A stretch of 64,000 bases of DNA from Prosthecobacter fusiformis (GTDB taxonomy: Bacteria; Verrucomicrobiota; Verrucomicrobiia; Verrucomicrobiales; Verrucomicrobiaceae). The stretch spans positions 124,001-188,000 of the forward strand of contig NZ_SOCA01000008.1 in assembly GCF_004364345.1 (NCBI RefSeq). The letters are read 5' to 3'. This document shows, one piece after another, positions 54,082 through 63,262 of the stretch (position 1 is the first letter of the stretch; every line of letters starts with the position of its first letter). Position numbers and translations under genes: made by a program. Below the pieces are notes generated by a model. The model worked only from the letters and a program-made list of their open reading frames with translations. It did not search any database and was not told the DNA's origin.

Positions 54082-54787
54082 CGGTGTCCTTTTAGTGGAC
54101 AAAGACCCTGACATGACCTCCCACGATGTGGTGGCGGTCGCCCGCCGCTGCCTCAATACCAAAAAGATCGGCCACTGCGGCACTCTGGATCCCATGGCCA
54201 CCGGCATGCTTATCCTGGTCATCGGTTCCGGGACCAAGCTCCAGGACCTGCTCATGAGCGAGGACAAGGAATACATCGGCAGCCTCCGCCTCGGTGCCAC
54301 CACCAGCACCCAGGACCGCGAAGGCGAGATCCTCGAAGAAAAGCCCGTCCCTGCCTTTACCGACGAGCAGATCCGTGAAGCCTTCGATGCCTACCGTGGC
54401 GATTTTTATCAGACCCCGCCCATGGTCAGCGCCATCAAGATCGACGGCGTCCCTCTTTATAAACTCGCCCGCCAGGGCCTGGAAGTGGAGCGCAAGCCAC
54501 GCTTCGTCCGCGTCTATGATTATCAGCTCAACAACATAGCCGTGCCGGATGTGGACTTCCGCGTCGTCTGCACCAAAGGCTTCTACGTCCGCACCTATGC
54601 GCACGATATCGGCCAAAAGCTCGGCTGTGGTGCCCACCTCACCGCCCTGCGCCGCAGCCGCAGTGGTCACTTCAAATTTGAGCCTGGCAATCACACCACC
54701 TTCAGCGCGCTCAAAGAAGGACGCCGTGAGGAAGTCATGTCCGCCATGATGAGCCTGTACGATGTCTCCAAGCTCCGCGGAGCTTAA
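54059..54787 (+). CDS. truB: tRNA pseudouridine(55) synthase
   Basis: A 242-residue TruB that makes pseudouridine 55 in the T loop of tRNAs. GVLLVDKDPDMTSHDVVAVAR is the conserved start, and the catalytic Asp is in KIGHCGTLDPMATGMLILV. Later blocks YIGSLRLGATTSTQDREGE, TPPMVSAIKIDGVPLYKLAR and KGFYVRTYAHDIG follow. The C-terminal PUA domain is short or lacking (E. coli TruB has 314 residues), which is normal for the shorter bacterial form. It overlaps nrnA by 23 bases and ends in a strong terminator. Confidence 0.96.
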   Translation: MKSDDSLNGVLLVDKDPDMTSHDVVAVARRCLNTKKIGHCGTLDPMATGMLILVIGSGTKLQDLLMSEDKEYIGSLRLGATTSTQDREGEILEEKPVPAFTDEQIREAFDAYRGDFYQTPPMVSAIKIDGVPLYKLARQGLEVERKPRFVRVYDYQLNNIAVPDVDFRVVCTKGFYVRTYAHDIGQKLGCGAHLTALRRSRSGHFKFEPGNHTTFSALKEGRREEVMSAMMSLYDVSKLRGA

Positions 54788-54797
54788 TCCCTCAAGC

Positions 54798-54830
54798 AGC
54801 CGGGAAGCGAATAGCCTCCCGGCTTTTTTA
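54798..54830 (+). terminator. Intrinsic terminator of nrnA-truB
   Basis: AGCCGGGA(A)GC pairs with GC(C)TCCCGGCT across GAATA, followed by TTTTTA. It begins eleven bases after the truB stop. Confidence 0.9.
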
Positions 54831-54931
54831 TGTCCTGAGACAGGCGCAGCCAAAGTACTCCAGAGCTTTAGCTCGCCCAAATCCGGCGCTTCCCCTTTGA
54901 TGCGTATTTTCGTCAGCTAGCCGTAAAACAA

Positions 54932-54965
54932 GAAAGCCCAGGATGACCATTCACCCCAGGCTTTC
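54932..54965 (-). terminator. Intrinsic terminator of the DUF1015 gene
   Basis: On the minus strand GAAAGCCTGGGG pairs with CCTGGGCTTTC and is followed by TTGTTTT. It lies 35 bases past the stop of the DUF1015 gene. Confidence 0.78.
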
Positions 54966-54999
54966 CCAAAAAGTCAGGCTCTTAGCTCAGCCTCACACC

Positions 55000-56229
55000 T
55001 CAAAAGGTATGGATGAACAGACCTGAGCGCAGCTTCGGTTCAAACCAAGTGCTCTTCGGCGGCATGATCTGGCTCGCATCAGAAATGGCCATGAGCTGGT
55101 CCACCGTCACCGGATACATGCTGAAAGCCACGGCGTGTGCACCGCTATCCACCAGTTTTTCCAGCTCTTCCGTGCCGCGGATGCCACCGATGAAGTCGAT
55201 TCGTTTGCTCGTGCGTGGATCCTCAATGCCCAGCAACGGGCTAAGCAGACGGTCCTGGAGAATGCTCACATCCAGTTGGTCGATCGGGCTTGCATCAGCC
55301 TCGCTCTTCCATTCCAGGCCATACCACTTGCCGCCCAGATACATGCTCGCATGGCCAGGCTTGGCTGGCGTTTTGTATTCCGTCGGGGTCACTTTGAAGA
55401 TCTTGCCCACCGCCGCCAGAAAGCTGGCTTCATCATGGCCGTTCAGGTCTTTAACCGCACGGTTGTAAGGCAGGATGTTCAGCTCATTGCCAGGGAAAAG
55501 CACGCACAGGAACCAGTTATACTCTTCCGTTCCCTTATGCTCAGGATTCGTCGCCCGGCGGTGTTTGCTCACGCGGAAGGCGCTGGCCGCACGGTGATGG
55601 CCATCCGCCACATAGGCTGCAGGCACCTGATGAGAAAACAGCTTCTCAATGTCCGCCGAGGTGCCTACTGGCAGCCGCCATACCTGATGACGCACACCAT
55701 CTGGAGCCGTGAAATCATGCACCGGGTCATTGTTCAGACGGAAATCATTGACGATCATGTCAATCGCAGGCACGCCCTGATACGTCAGGAAAATGGGGCC
55801 CGTATTGGCGCTCAAAGTATCCACCAGGCGGGTGCGGTCATCCTCCTTGTCCTGACGTGTCTTTTCGTGCTTCTTGATGACATCGTTTTCGTAGTCCTCC
55901 GTGTGGCAGACGCCGACGATGCCCGTCTGGCTGTGCTCACCCACCGTCTGGCGGTAAAGGTAAAGGATCTGGGCGCTCTCACGCACCAGCGCCCCTTCCG
56001 CCTGCAACTTCTCGAAATTCTCGCGGGCCTTCACATACACCTCAGGGGAATACGGATCCACATCCAGCGGCAGGTCGATTTCCGCACGGTCCACATGCAG
56101 CAAGCTCAATGGCGTGTCATGGGCCAGCGCATAAGCCTCCTCCCGGTTGACGACGTCATAAGGCACCGCAGCCACGTTGGCTGCGTGTTCAGGGGCAGGC
56201 ACAAGACCTTGGAAGGAACGAAAACGCAT
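55000..56229 (-). CDS. DUF1015 family protein
   Basis: A 409-residue soluble protein starting MRFRSFQGLVPAPEHAANVA, the family N-terminus, with AVPYDVVNREEAYALAHDTPLS, YRQTVGEHSQTGIVG, HEKTRQDKEDDRTRL and the highly conserved ADGHHRAASAF near residue 225. DUF1015 proteins are widespread and uncharacterised. ATG 56229 is chosen; the sequence to 56292 in frame is unconserved. It is transcribed alone, ending in a bidirectional-looking hairpin. Family call is certain; function unknown. Confidence 0.92.
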   Translation of the reverse strand: MRFRSFQGLVPAPEHAANVAAVPYDVVNREEAYALAHDTPLSLLHVDRAEIDLPLDVDPYSPEVYVKARENFEKLQAEGALVRESAQILYLYRQTVGEHSQTGIVGVCHTEDYENDVIKKHEKTRQDKEDDRTRLVDTLSANTGPIFLTYQGVPAIDMIVNDFRLNNDPVHDFTAPDGVRHQVWRLPVGTSADIEKLFSHQVPAAYVADGHHRAASAFRVSKHRRATNPEHKGTEEYNWFLCVLFPGNELNILPYNRAVKDLNGHDEASFLAAVGKIFKVTPTEYKTPAKPGHASMYLGGKWYGLEWKSEADASPIDQLDVSILQDRLLSPLLGIEDPRTSKRIDFIGGIRGTEELEKLVDSGAHAVAFSMYPVTVDQLMAISDASQIMPPKSTWFEPKLRSGLFIHTF

Positions 56230-56314
56230 GAGGCCATCACCCTTGGCGGGACAGACGGAGGCGTCAAGTGAAGGGCCACCCTTTTGTGCCATGAAAGTGA
56301 TGCGGCCCTAAACG

Positions 56315-56343
56315 AAAAAAAAGGGAGCCTTCACAGGCTCCCT
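56315..56343 (-). terminator. Intrinsic terminator of the peroxiredoxin gene
   Basis: On the minus strand AGGGAGCCT pairs perfectly with AGGCTCCCT over a 4-base loop, followed by TTTTTTTT. It lies 27 bases after the peroxiredoxin stop. Confidence 0.9.
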
Positions 56344-56370
56344 CAATCTCAAACTTTGTTCTGTTACAAA

Positions 56371-56865
56371 TCAGACCAGTTCCTTCAACTTCGCCTGGAT
56401 GGCGTTGAAGTCAGGCAGGTCGCCGGGGCTTTCCAGCACTTCGGCATACTGGATCACGCCAGCTTTGTCGATGATGAAGGCAGAGCGCTTCGGCACGCCA
56501 CCCATGATCAGGTTCTTGGCTGGCAGGAAGCTGTCATACGCAATGCCGTAAGCGGTGGTGATCTTGTGATCATAGTCGCTCAGGAGTTGCAGCGTGATGC
56601 CTTCTTTTTCAGCCCAGGCTTTTTGAGCAAATGGATTGTCACCACTGATGCCGATGACCTTGGCATTCAGAGAGGTGTAAGTATTGATGCTCTTGGACAG
56701 CTCGCAAAGCTCCGTCGTGCACACGCCCGTGAAGGCCATCGGCACAAAAAGGATCAGGATGTTCGTGGAGCCGATGTGCTCGGACAGCGTGAAAAGCTCG
56801 GGGCCATTGGCGCCAAGGGTGGTAACGGTGAAATCAGGAGCGGCAGTGCCGACAGAGAGTGCCAT
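56371..56865 (-). CDS. Peroxiredoxin (AhpE/Bcp type)
   Basis: A 164-residue thioredoxin-fold peroxidase. The peroxidatic Cys lies in PMAFTGVCTTELCELSKSI, and a second Cys follows four residues later (CTTELC). The AFTGVCT wording is the AhpE/1-Cys-like type, while Bcp proteins use a CxxxxC; here both features are present (C-T-T-E-L-C). VPKRSAFIIDKAGVIQYAEV is the usual C-terminal strand. It reduces peroxides with thioredoxin or another thiol donor in the cytoplasm. It ends in its own terminator. Confidence 0.92.
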   Translation of the reverse strand: MALSVGTAAPDFTVTTLGANGPELFTLSEHIGSTNILILFVPMAFTGVCTTELCELSKSINTYTSLNAKVIGISGDNPFAQKAWAEKEGITLQLLSDYDHKITTAYGIAYDSFLPAKNLIMGGVPKRSAFIIDKAGVIQYAEVLESPGDLPDFNAIQAKLKELV

Positions 56866-56970
56866 AGAGATAATAAGATTACGGGTGAACGCACCGGCGG
56901 GCGGCGCGCACGCATAGGAACGCGGCAGCCGCCAATGGTCAAGCCTGGGAATGAAAAGCCCGGATCCGCA

Positions 56971-58752
56971 TCAGCTCACCGCAGCCAGCAGCTTCGGCAG
57001 CAGATCACAGATCTTCACCCGCTCCTGCTCACCACCATCGCGGTGCCGCAGCGTCACAGTATCCTGGAGCTCTGGGCCTTTTTCACCCAGAGTATCAAAG
57101 TCAATGGTGACACCAAACGGAGTCCCCACTTCATCCTGACGCGCATACCGGCGGCCAATCGAAGCCGTCTCATCATAAAAGACATTCATGTGCTTCTTCA
57201 GCAGGCCATACACCTCGCGTGCCTTGGCCACCAGTTCAGGCTTGTTCTTCAGCAGGGGGAATACCCCCACCTTCACCGGGGCCACCCGTGGATGCAGACG
57301 CAGCACGGTGATGACTTCCTTTTTGCCCTTCTCATCGGTCTTCTCCGTTTCATTGAACGCATTCGCAATGATCGCCAGCGCCATGCGGTCCAGACCGGCG
57401 GATGGCTCGATGACATGCGGCACATAGCTGCCTTTGAAGAGGCGCTCAAACCAGGCGCGCACATCCGCTTCCGGCATCGGCTCGCCCTTCACCTTGGACT
57501 TCTCAGCAGCCAGGCGTTTCTGGATCAGCGCTTCCTTCTGCTCATCGGTCAGCTTGACCGCAGCGTTTTTGAGGTCTTCATCGAAGACTTCCTGCGTCTT
57601 GCCGCTGGCGGTCTGATGGGCAGTCAAATCGAAAGCACCACGCGCGGCGATGCCTTCCAGCTCTTCCGTGCCGAAGGGGAAATCACAAAGGATGTCCACA
57701 CAAGCGCGGGCATAGTGCGCCAGATCATCCGGCGTCTGCCAGTAATACTCCAGCACATCACCCAGGCCGATGCCTTCATAAAACTTCGTGCGCTGCGCCA
57801 CCCAGTAACGGTGCCACATGTCCCAGCCCCAGTTCGGCTGCGGCTCGCTCAGGTCAGCACCTTCACTCCAGGCCGCGACCTCACCGCTGATGATCTCCAC
57901 CGCCTCATCCGGCTTGATGAAAAACTCCAGTTCCATCTGCTCAAACTCACGGCTGCGGAAGGTGAAGTTTTTTGGCGTTACTTCATTGCGGAAAGCCTTG
58001 CCGATCTGGCAGACGCCGAAGGGCACCTTCATGCGGCTGGAATCGAAGACGTTTTTGAACTGCGCAAAGATAGCCTGGGCGGTTTCCGGGCGCAGATACG
58101 TCACATCGTCCTCCGTCGCCGTTGGTCCCAGATAGGTCTTCAGCATCAGGTTAAACGGACGCGCAGGTCCCAGCGCACCACCCGTTTCTGGATGAAAGTC
58201 CACGCTGCCTTCGATGGCGTCGCCCTTGGCCTCGCCTAACAAAGAGATCTCTTCCACCTTGCCCGCAGCTTCGCCTGCGTTGGAGGCAATCAGAGTGCGT
58301 ACTCGCTTGCGGAAGCTTTCGATGTGCTCGCCCTTCTTCATCAGGACGGAGATCACACGGTCCAGCTTCCAGCCAGTCGGAGCCTCAGCTCCCGTGTAGT
58401 TCATGATCACCCCTTCCTGCGGGTCCACATGGTCCGCACGCACACGCTTGTTCGTCAGCGAGCACTCACGCATCAGGTCGGCAAAAGTGTCCACGTGACC
58501 GCTGGCCTTCCAGATCGCCGGGTTCATCAGGATACTTGCATCCAGGCCCAGCACATCCTCACGCTCACGCGTCATCGCATTCCACCAGGCCGTGCGCAGG
58601 TTCCGCTTCAGCTCCGCACCCAGCGGGCCGTAGTCCCACACACCGCCACAGCCGCCATAGATCTCACTGCTTTGAAAGATGAAGCCGCGGCGCTTGCAAA
58701 GAGACACGATTTTCTCCATGAGGGCGGTGTTGTTTTTGACGTCGGTGGACAT
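56971..58752 (-). CDS. Glycyl-tRNA synthetase, alpha2 type
   Basis: A 593-residue class II synthetase of the eukaryotic/archaeal and Gram-positive single-chain type (not the alpha2beta2 GlyQ/GlyS type). The start MSTDVKNNTALMEKIVSLCKR leads to RRGFIFQSSEIYGGCGGVWDYGP, the motif 1 region. Motif 2 appears as QIGKAFRNEVTPKNFTFRSREF and motif 3 as SAGLDRMALAIIAN. A central insert of about 130 residues (ADLMREC..GEAAGKVEEISLLGE) binds the tRNA acceptor. ATG 58752 is chosen because the in-frame upstream stretch is unconserved. It is divergent from the IclR regulator gene. Confidence 0.96.
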   Translation of the reverse strand: MSTDVKNNTALMEKIVSLCKRRGFIFQSSEIYGGCGGVWDYGPLGAELKRNLRTAWWNAMTREREDVLGLDASILMNPAIWKASGHVDTFADLMRECSLTNKRVRADHVDPQEGVIMNYTGAEAPTGWKLDRVISVLMKKGEHIESFRKRVRTLIASNAGEAAGKVEEISLLGEAKGDAIEGSVDFHPETGGALGPARPFNLMLKTYLGPTATEDDVTYLRPETAQAIFAQFKNVFDSSRMKVPFGVCQIGKAFRNEVTPKNFTFRSREFEQMELEFFIKPDEAVEIISGEVAAWSEGADLSEPQPNWGWDMWHRYWVAQRTKFYEGIGLGDVLEYYWQTPDDLAHYARACVDILCDFPFGTEELEGIAARGAFDLTAHQTASGKTQEVFDEDLKNAAVKLTDEQKEALIQKRLAAEKSKVKGEPMPEADVRAWFERLFKGSYVPHVIEPSAGLDRMALAIIANAFNETEKTDEKGKKEVITVLRLHPRVAPVKVGVFPLLKNKPELVAKAREVYGLLKKHMNVFYDETASIGRRYARQDEVGTPFGVTIDFDTLGEKGPELQDTVTLRHRDGGEQERVKICDLLPKLLAAVS

Positions 58753-59002
58753 AGGAAATAAAGGGCAGAAAAATCCCGCTCGCACCTGTCGTGACGACCA
58801 CAATGGTGCCAATAGCGCAAACGGGCCGCTAAGGAGCGCGTGCCCAGCCATTTCGCAAGGAAAAGCTGGGGTCCGAGCTCCCATGCAGGGACGCTTCATC
58901 ATCGCTCGGTCAGACAATGTGGAGTGAAATCAAAGTTCCGTTCTGCTCGCTCTTCATTCTCTCGGGTACGGTCAGAATTAAAAAGATACCTTTCTGCAAA
59001 AA

Positions 59003-59032
59003 TCGTATTTAAGAGAACGTTCTTTTATACGA
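59003..59032. promoter_or_regulatory. Candidate operator upstream of the IclR-family gene
   Basis: Outer arms TCGTAT and ATACGA bracket a perfect palindrome AGAACGTTCT, slightly off-centre. It ends two bases before the first possible ATG (59035) and 45 before the second (59077). IclR proteins often bind such dyads at their own promoter. Confidence 0.5.
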
Positions 59033-59076
59033 TAATGATCATCGCTTCCGCTAAACCCTCGTTCCATCTTGATGCC

Positions 59077-59826
59077 ATGCCTTCCCCCACCGGGGCAAAG
59101 ACGCTGGCGCTCATTGACCTGCTGGCAAAACACCCTGCCGGCCTTTCTGCATCGGAGGCGACGAGGCTTTCAAACATCACCGGCAACCTGGTGTTTCGCA
59201 TTCTCAAGACTCTCGTCGAGATGGGCTTCGCCATGCAGCGGGAGGATGACAAAACTTATACCCTGTCCAACCGCCTGCTAGATCTCTCCCGGCCCAAGGT
59301 GGGAGACCGCAGCCTCGTCTTATGCGCTCATGAAGCAATGCGAAGCCTGCGCGATGAAACAGGTGAAACAGCCCAGCTCACCATCGAATCAGGCGGCAAA
59401 GCCATGCTGCTGGAGCAATTTCGCGGCACACACGCCTTGCAGGTCTGTGGCCAGATCGGCATGCGCGTACCTCTCTACTCCTGCGCCCCCGGAAAGGCCA
59501 TCCTCGCCTGGTGGAATCAAGAGAAGCGTGAAGAATGGTTTCGCGGCTGCACTTTGAAAAGCTTCACCCGCCACACCCTCAGCAAGCGCGCCGATCTGGA
59601 GCAAAACCTGGCTCAGACCCGCTCAAAGGGCTTTGCCGTGGATCTCGAAGAAGGCATCGAGGGCATCCGCTGCATCGCCGCCCCCATCCTGGATGAATAC
59701 GGTTCTCCCGTTGCCGCCATCACTTTCATCGCACCCGTCAGCCGTATGCCGGATGCCAGTCTCGCCCCATTTGGCTCTCGCTGCATGCGTGCGGCTCAGG
59801 AGATCGAAAAACGTCTCCGTCTGTGA
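59077..59826 (+). CDS. IclR family transcriptional regulator
   Basis: A 249-residue repressor/activator. The N-terminal winged helix (1-65: KTLALIDLLAKHPAGLSASEATRLSN, VFRILKTLVEMGFAMQ) and an IclR ligand-binding domain (80-245) with ETAQLTIESGGKAMLLEQF, VPLYSCAPGKAILAWW and GIEGIRCIAAPILDEYG are typical. Starting at 59077 (MPSPTGAKT) gives the usual length; a start at 59035 would add 14 residues and overlap the dyad. The stop overlaps the possible GTG start (59823) of the cytochrome/DUF1592 gene, so it probably regulates that gene pair. The effector is unknown. Confidence 0.9.
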   Translation: MPSPTGAKTLALIDLLAKHPAGLSASEATRLSNITGNLVFRILKTLVEMGFAMQREDDKTYTLSNRLLDLSRPKVGDRSLVLCAHEAMRSLRDETGETAQLTIESGGKAMLLEQFRGTHALQVCGQIGMRVPLYSCAPGKAILAWWNQEKREEWFRGCTLKSFTRHTLSKRADLEQNLAQTRSKGFAVDLEEGIEGIRCIAAPILDEYGSPVAAITFIAPVSRMPDASLAPFGSRCMRAAQEIEKRLRL

Positions 59827-59837
59827 TCGTTACCCAC

Positions 59838-61898
59838 ATGCTACCCCTCCTCCGCATGGCCCGTCTTTTCATCCTCCTTTCGACCACGGTCATGGCCCAT
59901 GCCGCATTCTCTGCGGAGCCTGCCGCCAGTTCGATCCTGCCCATGCTTCAGCAGCATTGCATCCAATGCCACGGCAAGGATGGCAAGGTGAAAGGGAAAG
60001 TGGACCTGCGACCTTTGGAGTCAGCCAACGACGGACACCCACAGCCCGAACTGCTCACGAAAATCCTCAAAGCCGTCCAAGATGGCGACATGCCGCCGGA
60101 GGATGAACCCCCGATCCGAGACGAAGCCCGCCAGCAACTCATCGCTCATCTCGAGACCTGGCTGGCGGATAGCATCCGCACTAGCTCCATCTCCCCGCGC
60201 ACTCCTGTGCGGCGGATGAACCGCTTTCAATACGGCAATGCCGTGGAGGATCTGCTCGAATTAAAAGTCGAGCTATTCGCCCTGCCGGAGCGCGTCGTTC
60301 GTGAGTATGGCGAATACTTTCAGCCCGCCTCCGGAAAAATGCCGGACACCTTGCTGGCGGGCAATCGTCCGTTAGGCAAATCCCAGCTCATCGCCCCCCG
60401 TCTCGAAGGCGTCGCCCCGTTCCCGCAGGATCTGCGCGCGGAGCATGGATATGATACACGGGGGGATCTCATCACGCTTTCCCCGCTGCTCATGGAGTCC
60501 TTCCTCACGCTCAGCCGCTCCATCGTGGACAGCCCGAATTTCGGACCCAAAACATCTCGAAAATGGAACCCATTGCTGGCCCCACCGCCTGCCCATAAAT
60601 CAGCCGATAACGAATTGCGAAAACGCATCCGCCTGTTCCTCACCCGCGCCTTCCGCCGTCCGGTGGAAAAGTCCGTGCTGGAGCGTTACGTGGCCCATGC
60701 ACAGGCCCGGCTGCAAGCAGGAGCCAGCTTCACCGAGTGCATGAAGGACGTCATCGCCGCCGCGCTCGTCTCACCCCAGTTTCTCTATCTCTACGATGGA
60801 GCCACCACCGGGGATAAGCCGGAGCCGCTGGATGATTACGAGCTAGCCTCCCGCCTCTCCTTTTTCCTCTGGGGCAGCCTGCCCGATGAAGAACTGCTGG
60901 CCGCCGCTGCCGCAGGCACACTGCGAAACCCCACCCAACTCACCGCCCAGGCCGACCGCCTGATGAATGACCGACGCATGAAACGCTTCTGCGACAGCTT
61001 TGCTGGCCAGTGGTTGAAAATCGAGCACGCCCTGGCCTCGGAACCGAAGAAAAAATTGTTTCCTGACTTCTACTTCTCCGTCCGCGCCACCAGCCACATG
61101 ATGCTGGAGCCGCTGCTGCTTTTTGAGACGGTGTTCGTGGAGAACCGCAGCATCATTGACTTCATCCATTCGGATTTCACCTACCGCAGTGAGGCCCTCG
61201 CCCGCTTTTACCGGCACGAGCCGCAGCCCCTGCCGCTCACCCTTTTAATGAAACCGCAGGAGTTCCATCGCGTCCCCGTCACTAGCAAGCGCGATGGCGG
61301 CGTCATCACCAATGCCGCCGTGCTGACAATGACATCCAATGCCACGCGCACCCAGCCCATCACCCGCGGGGCGTGGCTCGTCGGCGTCATCTTCAATGAT
61401 CCCCCACCGCCGCCTCCTGCCGATGTGCCACCGCTGGATGAAAAGGACGACCACGCCGGGGCTAAAAATCTCACGCTCCGCCAAAAGCTCGCCCTCCATC
61501 AGGAGCGCGCAGACTGCGCCACCTGCCATGCCCGGATCGACCCTTACGGCTTCGCCCTGGAAAACTACGATGCCGTCGGCCGCTGGCGCGAAGTTTACGA
61601 GCAAGGCCAGCCAATCGATTCTGCGGGCAAGCTCTTCAATAAACGCCCCTTCACCAGCATCGAAGAGTTCAAGGACGGACTCCTCGCTGAAAAGGACCGC
61701 TTCACCCGCGCCTTCGCCTCCCACCTGCTCGCTTATGCCCTGGGCCGTGAGGTCACCCCTGCCGATCAGGCCGCCCTGGATGGCATCGTCACCACCACTG
61801 CGGCGGATGGTTACCGCCTCCGCACCCTCATGCGGCAGATCGTTCTCAGCGAACCTTTTCAGACCAAGTACAATCCCGCCACACCGCCCGCCCGGTAA
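59838..61898 (+). CDS. Planctomycete-type cytochrome c/DUF1587-1592-1588-1585 protein
   Basis: A 686-residue exported protein. Signal peptide MARLFILLSTTVMAHAAFSA-like region (second ATG at 59856 also possible; a GTG at 59823 overlaps iclR). Domains in order: PSCyt1-type haem motif with CIQCHGKDGKVKG and GDMPPED (residues 35-100), DUF1587 (VRRMNRFQYGNAVEDLL), DUF1595 (about 250-310, LFLTRAFRRPVEKSVL), DUF1592 (330-450, LASRLSFFLWGSLPDEELL), DUF1588 (around 480-580, including CATCHARIDPYGFALENYDAVGRW) and DUF1585 (tail, SHLLAYALGREVTPADQAAL). Such proteins are very common in Planctomycetes/Verrucomicrobia. A DUF1552 gene follows in 23 bases. The role is unknown, probably in polysaccharide or alkane oxidation. 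Confidence 0.95.
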   Translation: MLPLLRMARLFILLSTTVMAHAAFSAEPAASSILPMLQQHCIQCHGKDGKVKGKVDLRPLESANDGHPQPELLTKILKAVQDGDMPPEDEPPIRDEARQQLIAHLETWLADSIRTSSISPRTPVRRMNRFQYGNAVEDLLELKVELFALPERVVREYGEYFQPASGKMPDTLLAGNRPLGKSQLIAPRLEGVAPFPQDLRAEHGYDTRGDLITLSPLLMESFLTLSRSIVDSPNFGPKTSRKWNPLLAPPPAHKSADNELRKRIRLFLTRAFRRPVEKSVLERYVAHAQARLQAGASFTECMKDVIAAALVSPQFLYLYDGATTGDKPEPLDDYELASRLSFFLWGSLPDEELLAAAAAGTLRNPTQLTAQADRLMNDRRMKRFCDSFAGQWLKIEHALASEPKKKLFPDFYFSVRATSHMMLEPLLLFETVFVENRSIIDFIHSDFTYRSEALARFYRHEPQPLPLTLLMKPQEFHRVPVTSKRDGGVITNAAVLTMTSNATRTQPITRGAWLVGVIFNDPPPPPPADVPPLDEKDDHAGAKNLTLRQKLALHQERADCATCHARIDPYGFALENYDAVGRWREVYEQGQPIDSAGKLFNKRPFTSIEEFKDGLLAEKDRFTRAFASHLLAYALGREVTPADQAALDGIVTTTAADGYRLRTLMRQIVLSEPFQTKYNPATPPAR

Positions 61899-61921
61899 CG
61901 GTTAACAGTAAGCCTAACTAT

Positions 61922-63262
61922 ATGATGCACACACGCCGCTCCTTCCTCCGCTGCGCCACCGGTGCCACGCTCGCCCTGCCTTTCCTCGAAAGCCTCCAGG
62001 CCGCAACGGCCCGGCCTGCGCAAAGACTCGCGGTTTTTTATGTCCCCATCGGCGTGGTGCGGCGGAACTTTTACCCTGGCGAGCAAGCCCTCGGCCTCGT
62101 GGACTTCAATGACAAAGAAGGCCAGAAGAAGTATCGGGAAAAGTTCGCCATCCGTCCCCCCGGTTTTTATCCGCACACCTTCACTCCCACCTTGCAGCCT
62201 CTGGAAAAGATGGCCAGCAAGATTTCCCTCATCACCGGCCTTGGCCGCGTGTGGCAGGACTCCAGCGATCCTCATGAACAATGCGGCAGTTGTTTCCTCA
62301 GTAGCCTCGCGCCCAATGAGGACAAGACACGCAAGATGCCGCAGGGCCGCTCCCTGGACCACGTCGTGGCAGAAAAGATCGGCACCGAAACCCCCTTCCG
62401 TACGCTCGAATTCAGTTGCAACACCCACCACGATAACAAGGAGTCTATCCACTTTGATAACATCTCCTGGTATGGCCCGGACTACGTCGCCCCCAGCATG
62501 CGCGATCCGCGCCTCGCCTATCGCCGCATGTTCGGCACCCAGGGCGGCGACCCGCGCCAGATTACGGATCTCGTCCTCGCGGATGCCCGCGACATGAAAC
62601 GCCGCCTCGGCTATTCCGATCAGGAAAAATTCGGCGAATACGTCGAATCCATCCGCACCATCGAGCGCCAGATGGACAAGCTTTCCAGCCTGAAGGATGA
62701 ACTGGACAAAATGAAGCTGGCAGAGCCCAGCGCCGCCTACATCCCGCGCGGTGAGCACATCCGCCTCATGGGGGATCTCATGGTCGCCGCCCTCCAGAGC
62801 GGCCTAACCAACGTTGCTACGCTCATGATCGGCCCCGAGCGCTGGGACACCCCGTATCTTTTCGAAGAAGTGTCCAAAGACCCGCTCAGCCATCACAAGA
62901 TGTCCCACAATCCCATCGAGTATGCCCGGCAGCTTGAGCAGGTGGACGCATTTCACATGCGCCAGTTTGCCTATCTGGTGGAAAGGATGGACTCCATCCG
63001 TGAGGTGGATGGCAGCACCCTGCTTGATAACACCCTCTTCACCTACGGCTCCGGCCTCGGCGACGGCTCCACCCACCAATACGACCGCCTCCCCATCATC
63101 ATCGTCGGCAGCGGCGGTGGCCGGATCAAAACCGGCCGCCATCTCCAATGCGCCGAAGGCACTCCCCTGGCCAATCTCTGGCTCACCCAGGCCACCGCTC
63201 TCGGCCTTTCCCGCGACCGCTTCGCCGACAGCACCGGCGTCATCCCGGAGATTCTAGGTTAA
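61922..63262 (+). CDS. DUF1552 family protein, Tat-exported
   Basis: A 446-residue protein beginning MMHTRRSFLRCATGATLALPFLES, a twin-Arg signal. The family-typical start RLAVFYVPIGVVRRNFYPGE, KISLITGLGRVW, the LRTLEFSCNTHHDNKES-like strand, FGTQGGDPRQITD and HHKMSHNPIEYARQLEQVDAFHM are present. DUF1552 is the constant partner of DUF1592-type cytochrome proteins and the pair is thought to act outside the cytoplasm. ATG 61922 and 61925 are equivalent starts. Its last four bases overlap the convergent glycosyltransferase. Confidence 0.95.
   Translation: MMHTRRSFLRCATGATLALPFLESLQAATARPAQRLAVFYVPIGVVRRNFYPGEQALGLVDFNDKEGQKKYREKFAIRPPGFYPHTFTPTLQPLEKMASKISLITGLGRVWQDSSDPHEQCGSCFLSSLAPNEDKTRKMPQGRSLDHVVAEKIGTETPFRTLEFSCNTHHDNKESIHFDNISWYGPDYVAPSMRDPRLAYRRMFGTQGGDPRQITDLVLADARDMKRRLGYSDQEKFGEYVESIRTIERQMDKLSSLKDELDKMKLAEPSAAYIPRGEHIRLMGDLMVAALQSGLTNVATLMIGPERWDTPYLFEEVSKDPLSHHKMSHNPIEYARQLEQVDAFHMRQFAYLVERMDSIREVDGSTLLDNTLFTYGSGLGDGSTHQYDRLPIIIVGSGGGRIKTGRHLQCAEGTPLANLWLTQATALGLSRDRFADSTGVIPEILG

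Noticed and set aside
61859..62758. Open frame antisense to the DUF1552 gene
   Set aside because: Shadow frame; the sense strand carries the full DUF1552 protein.
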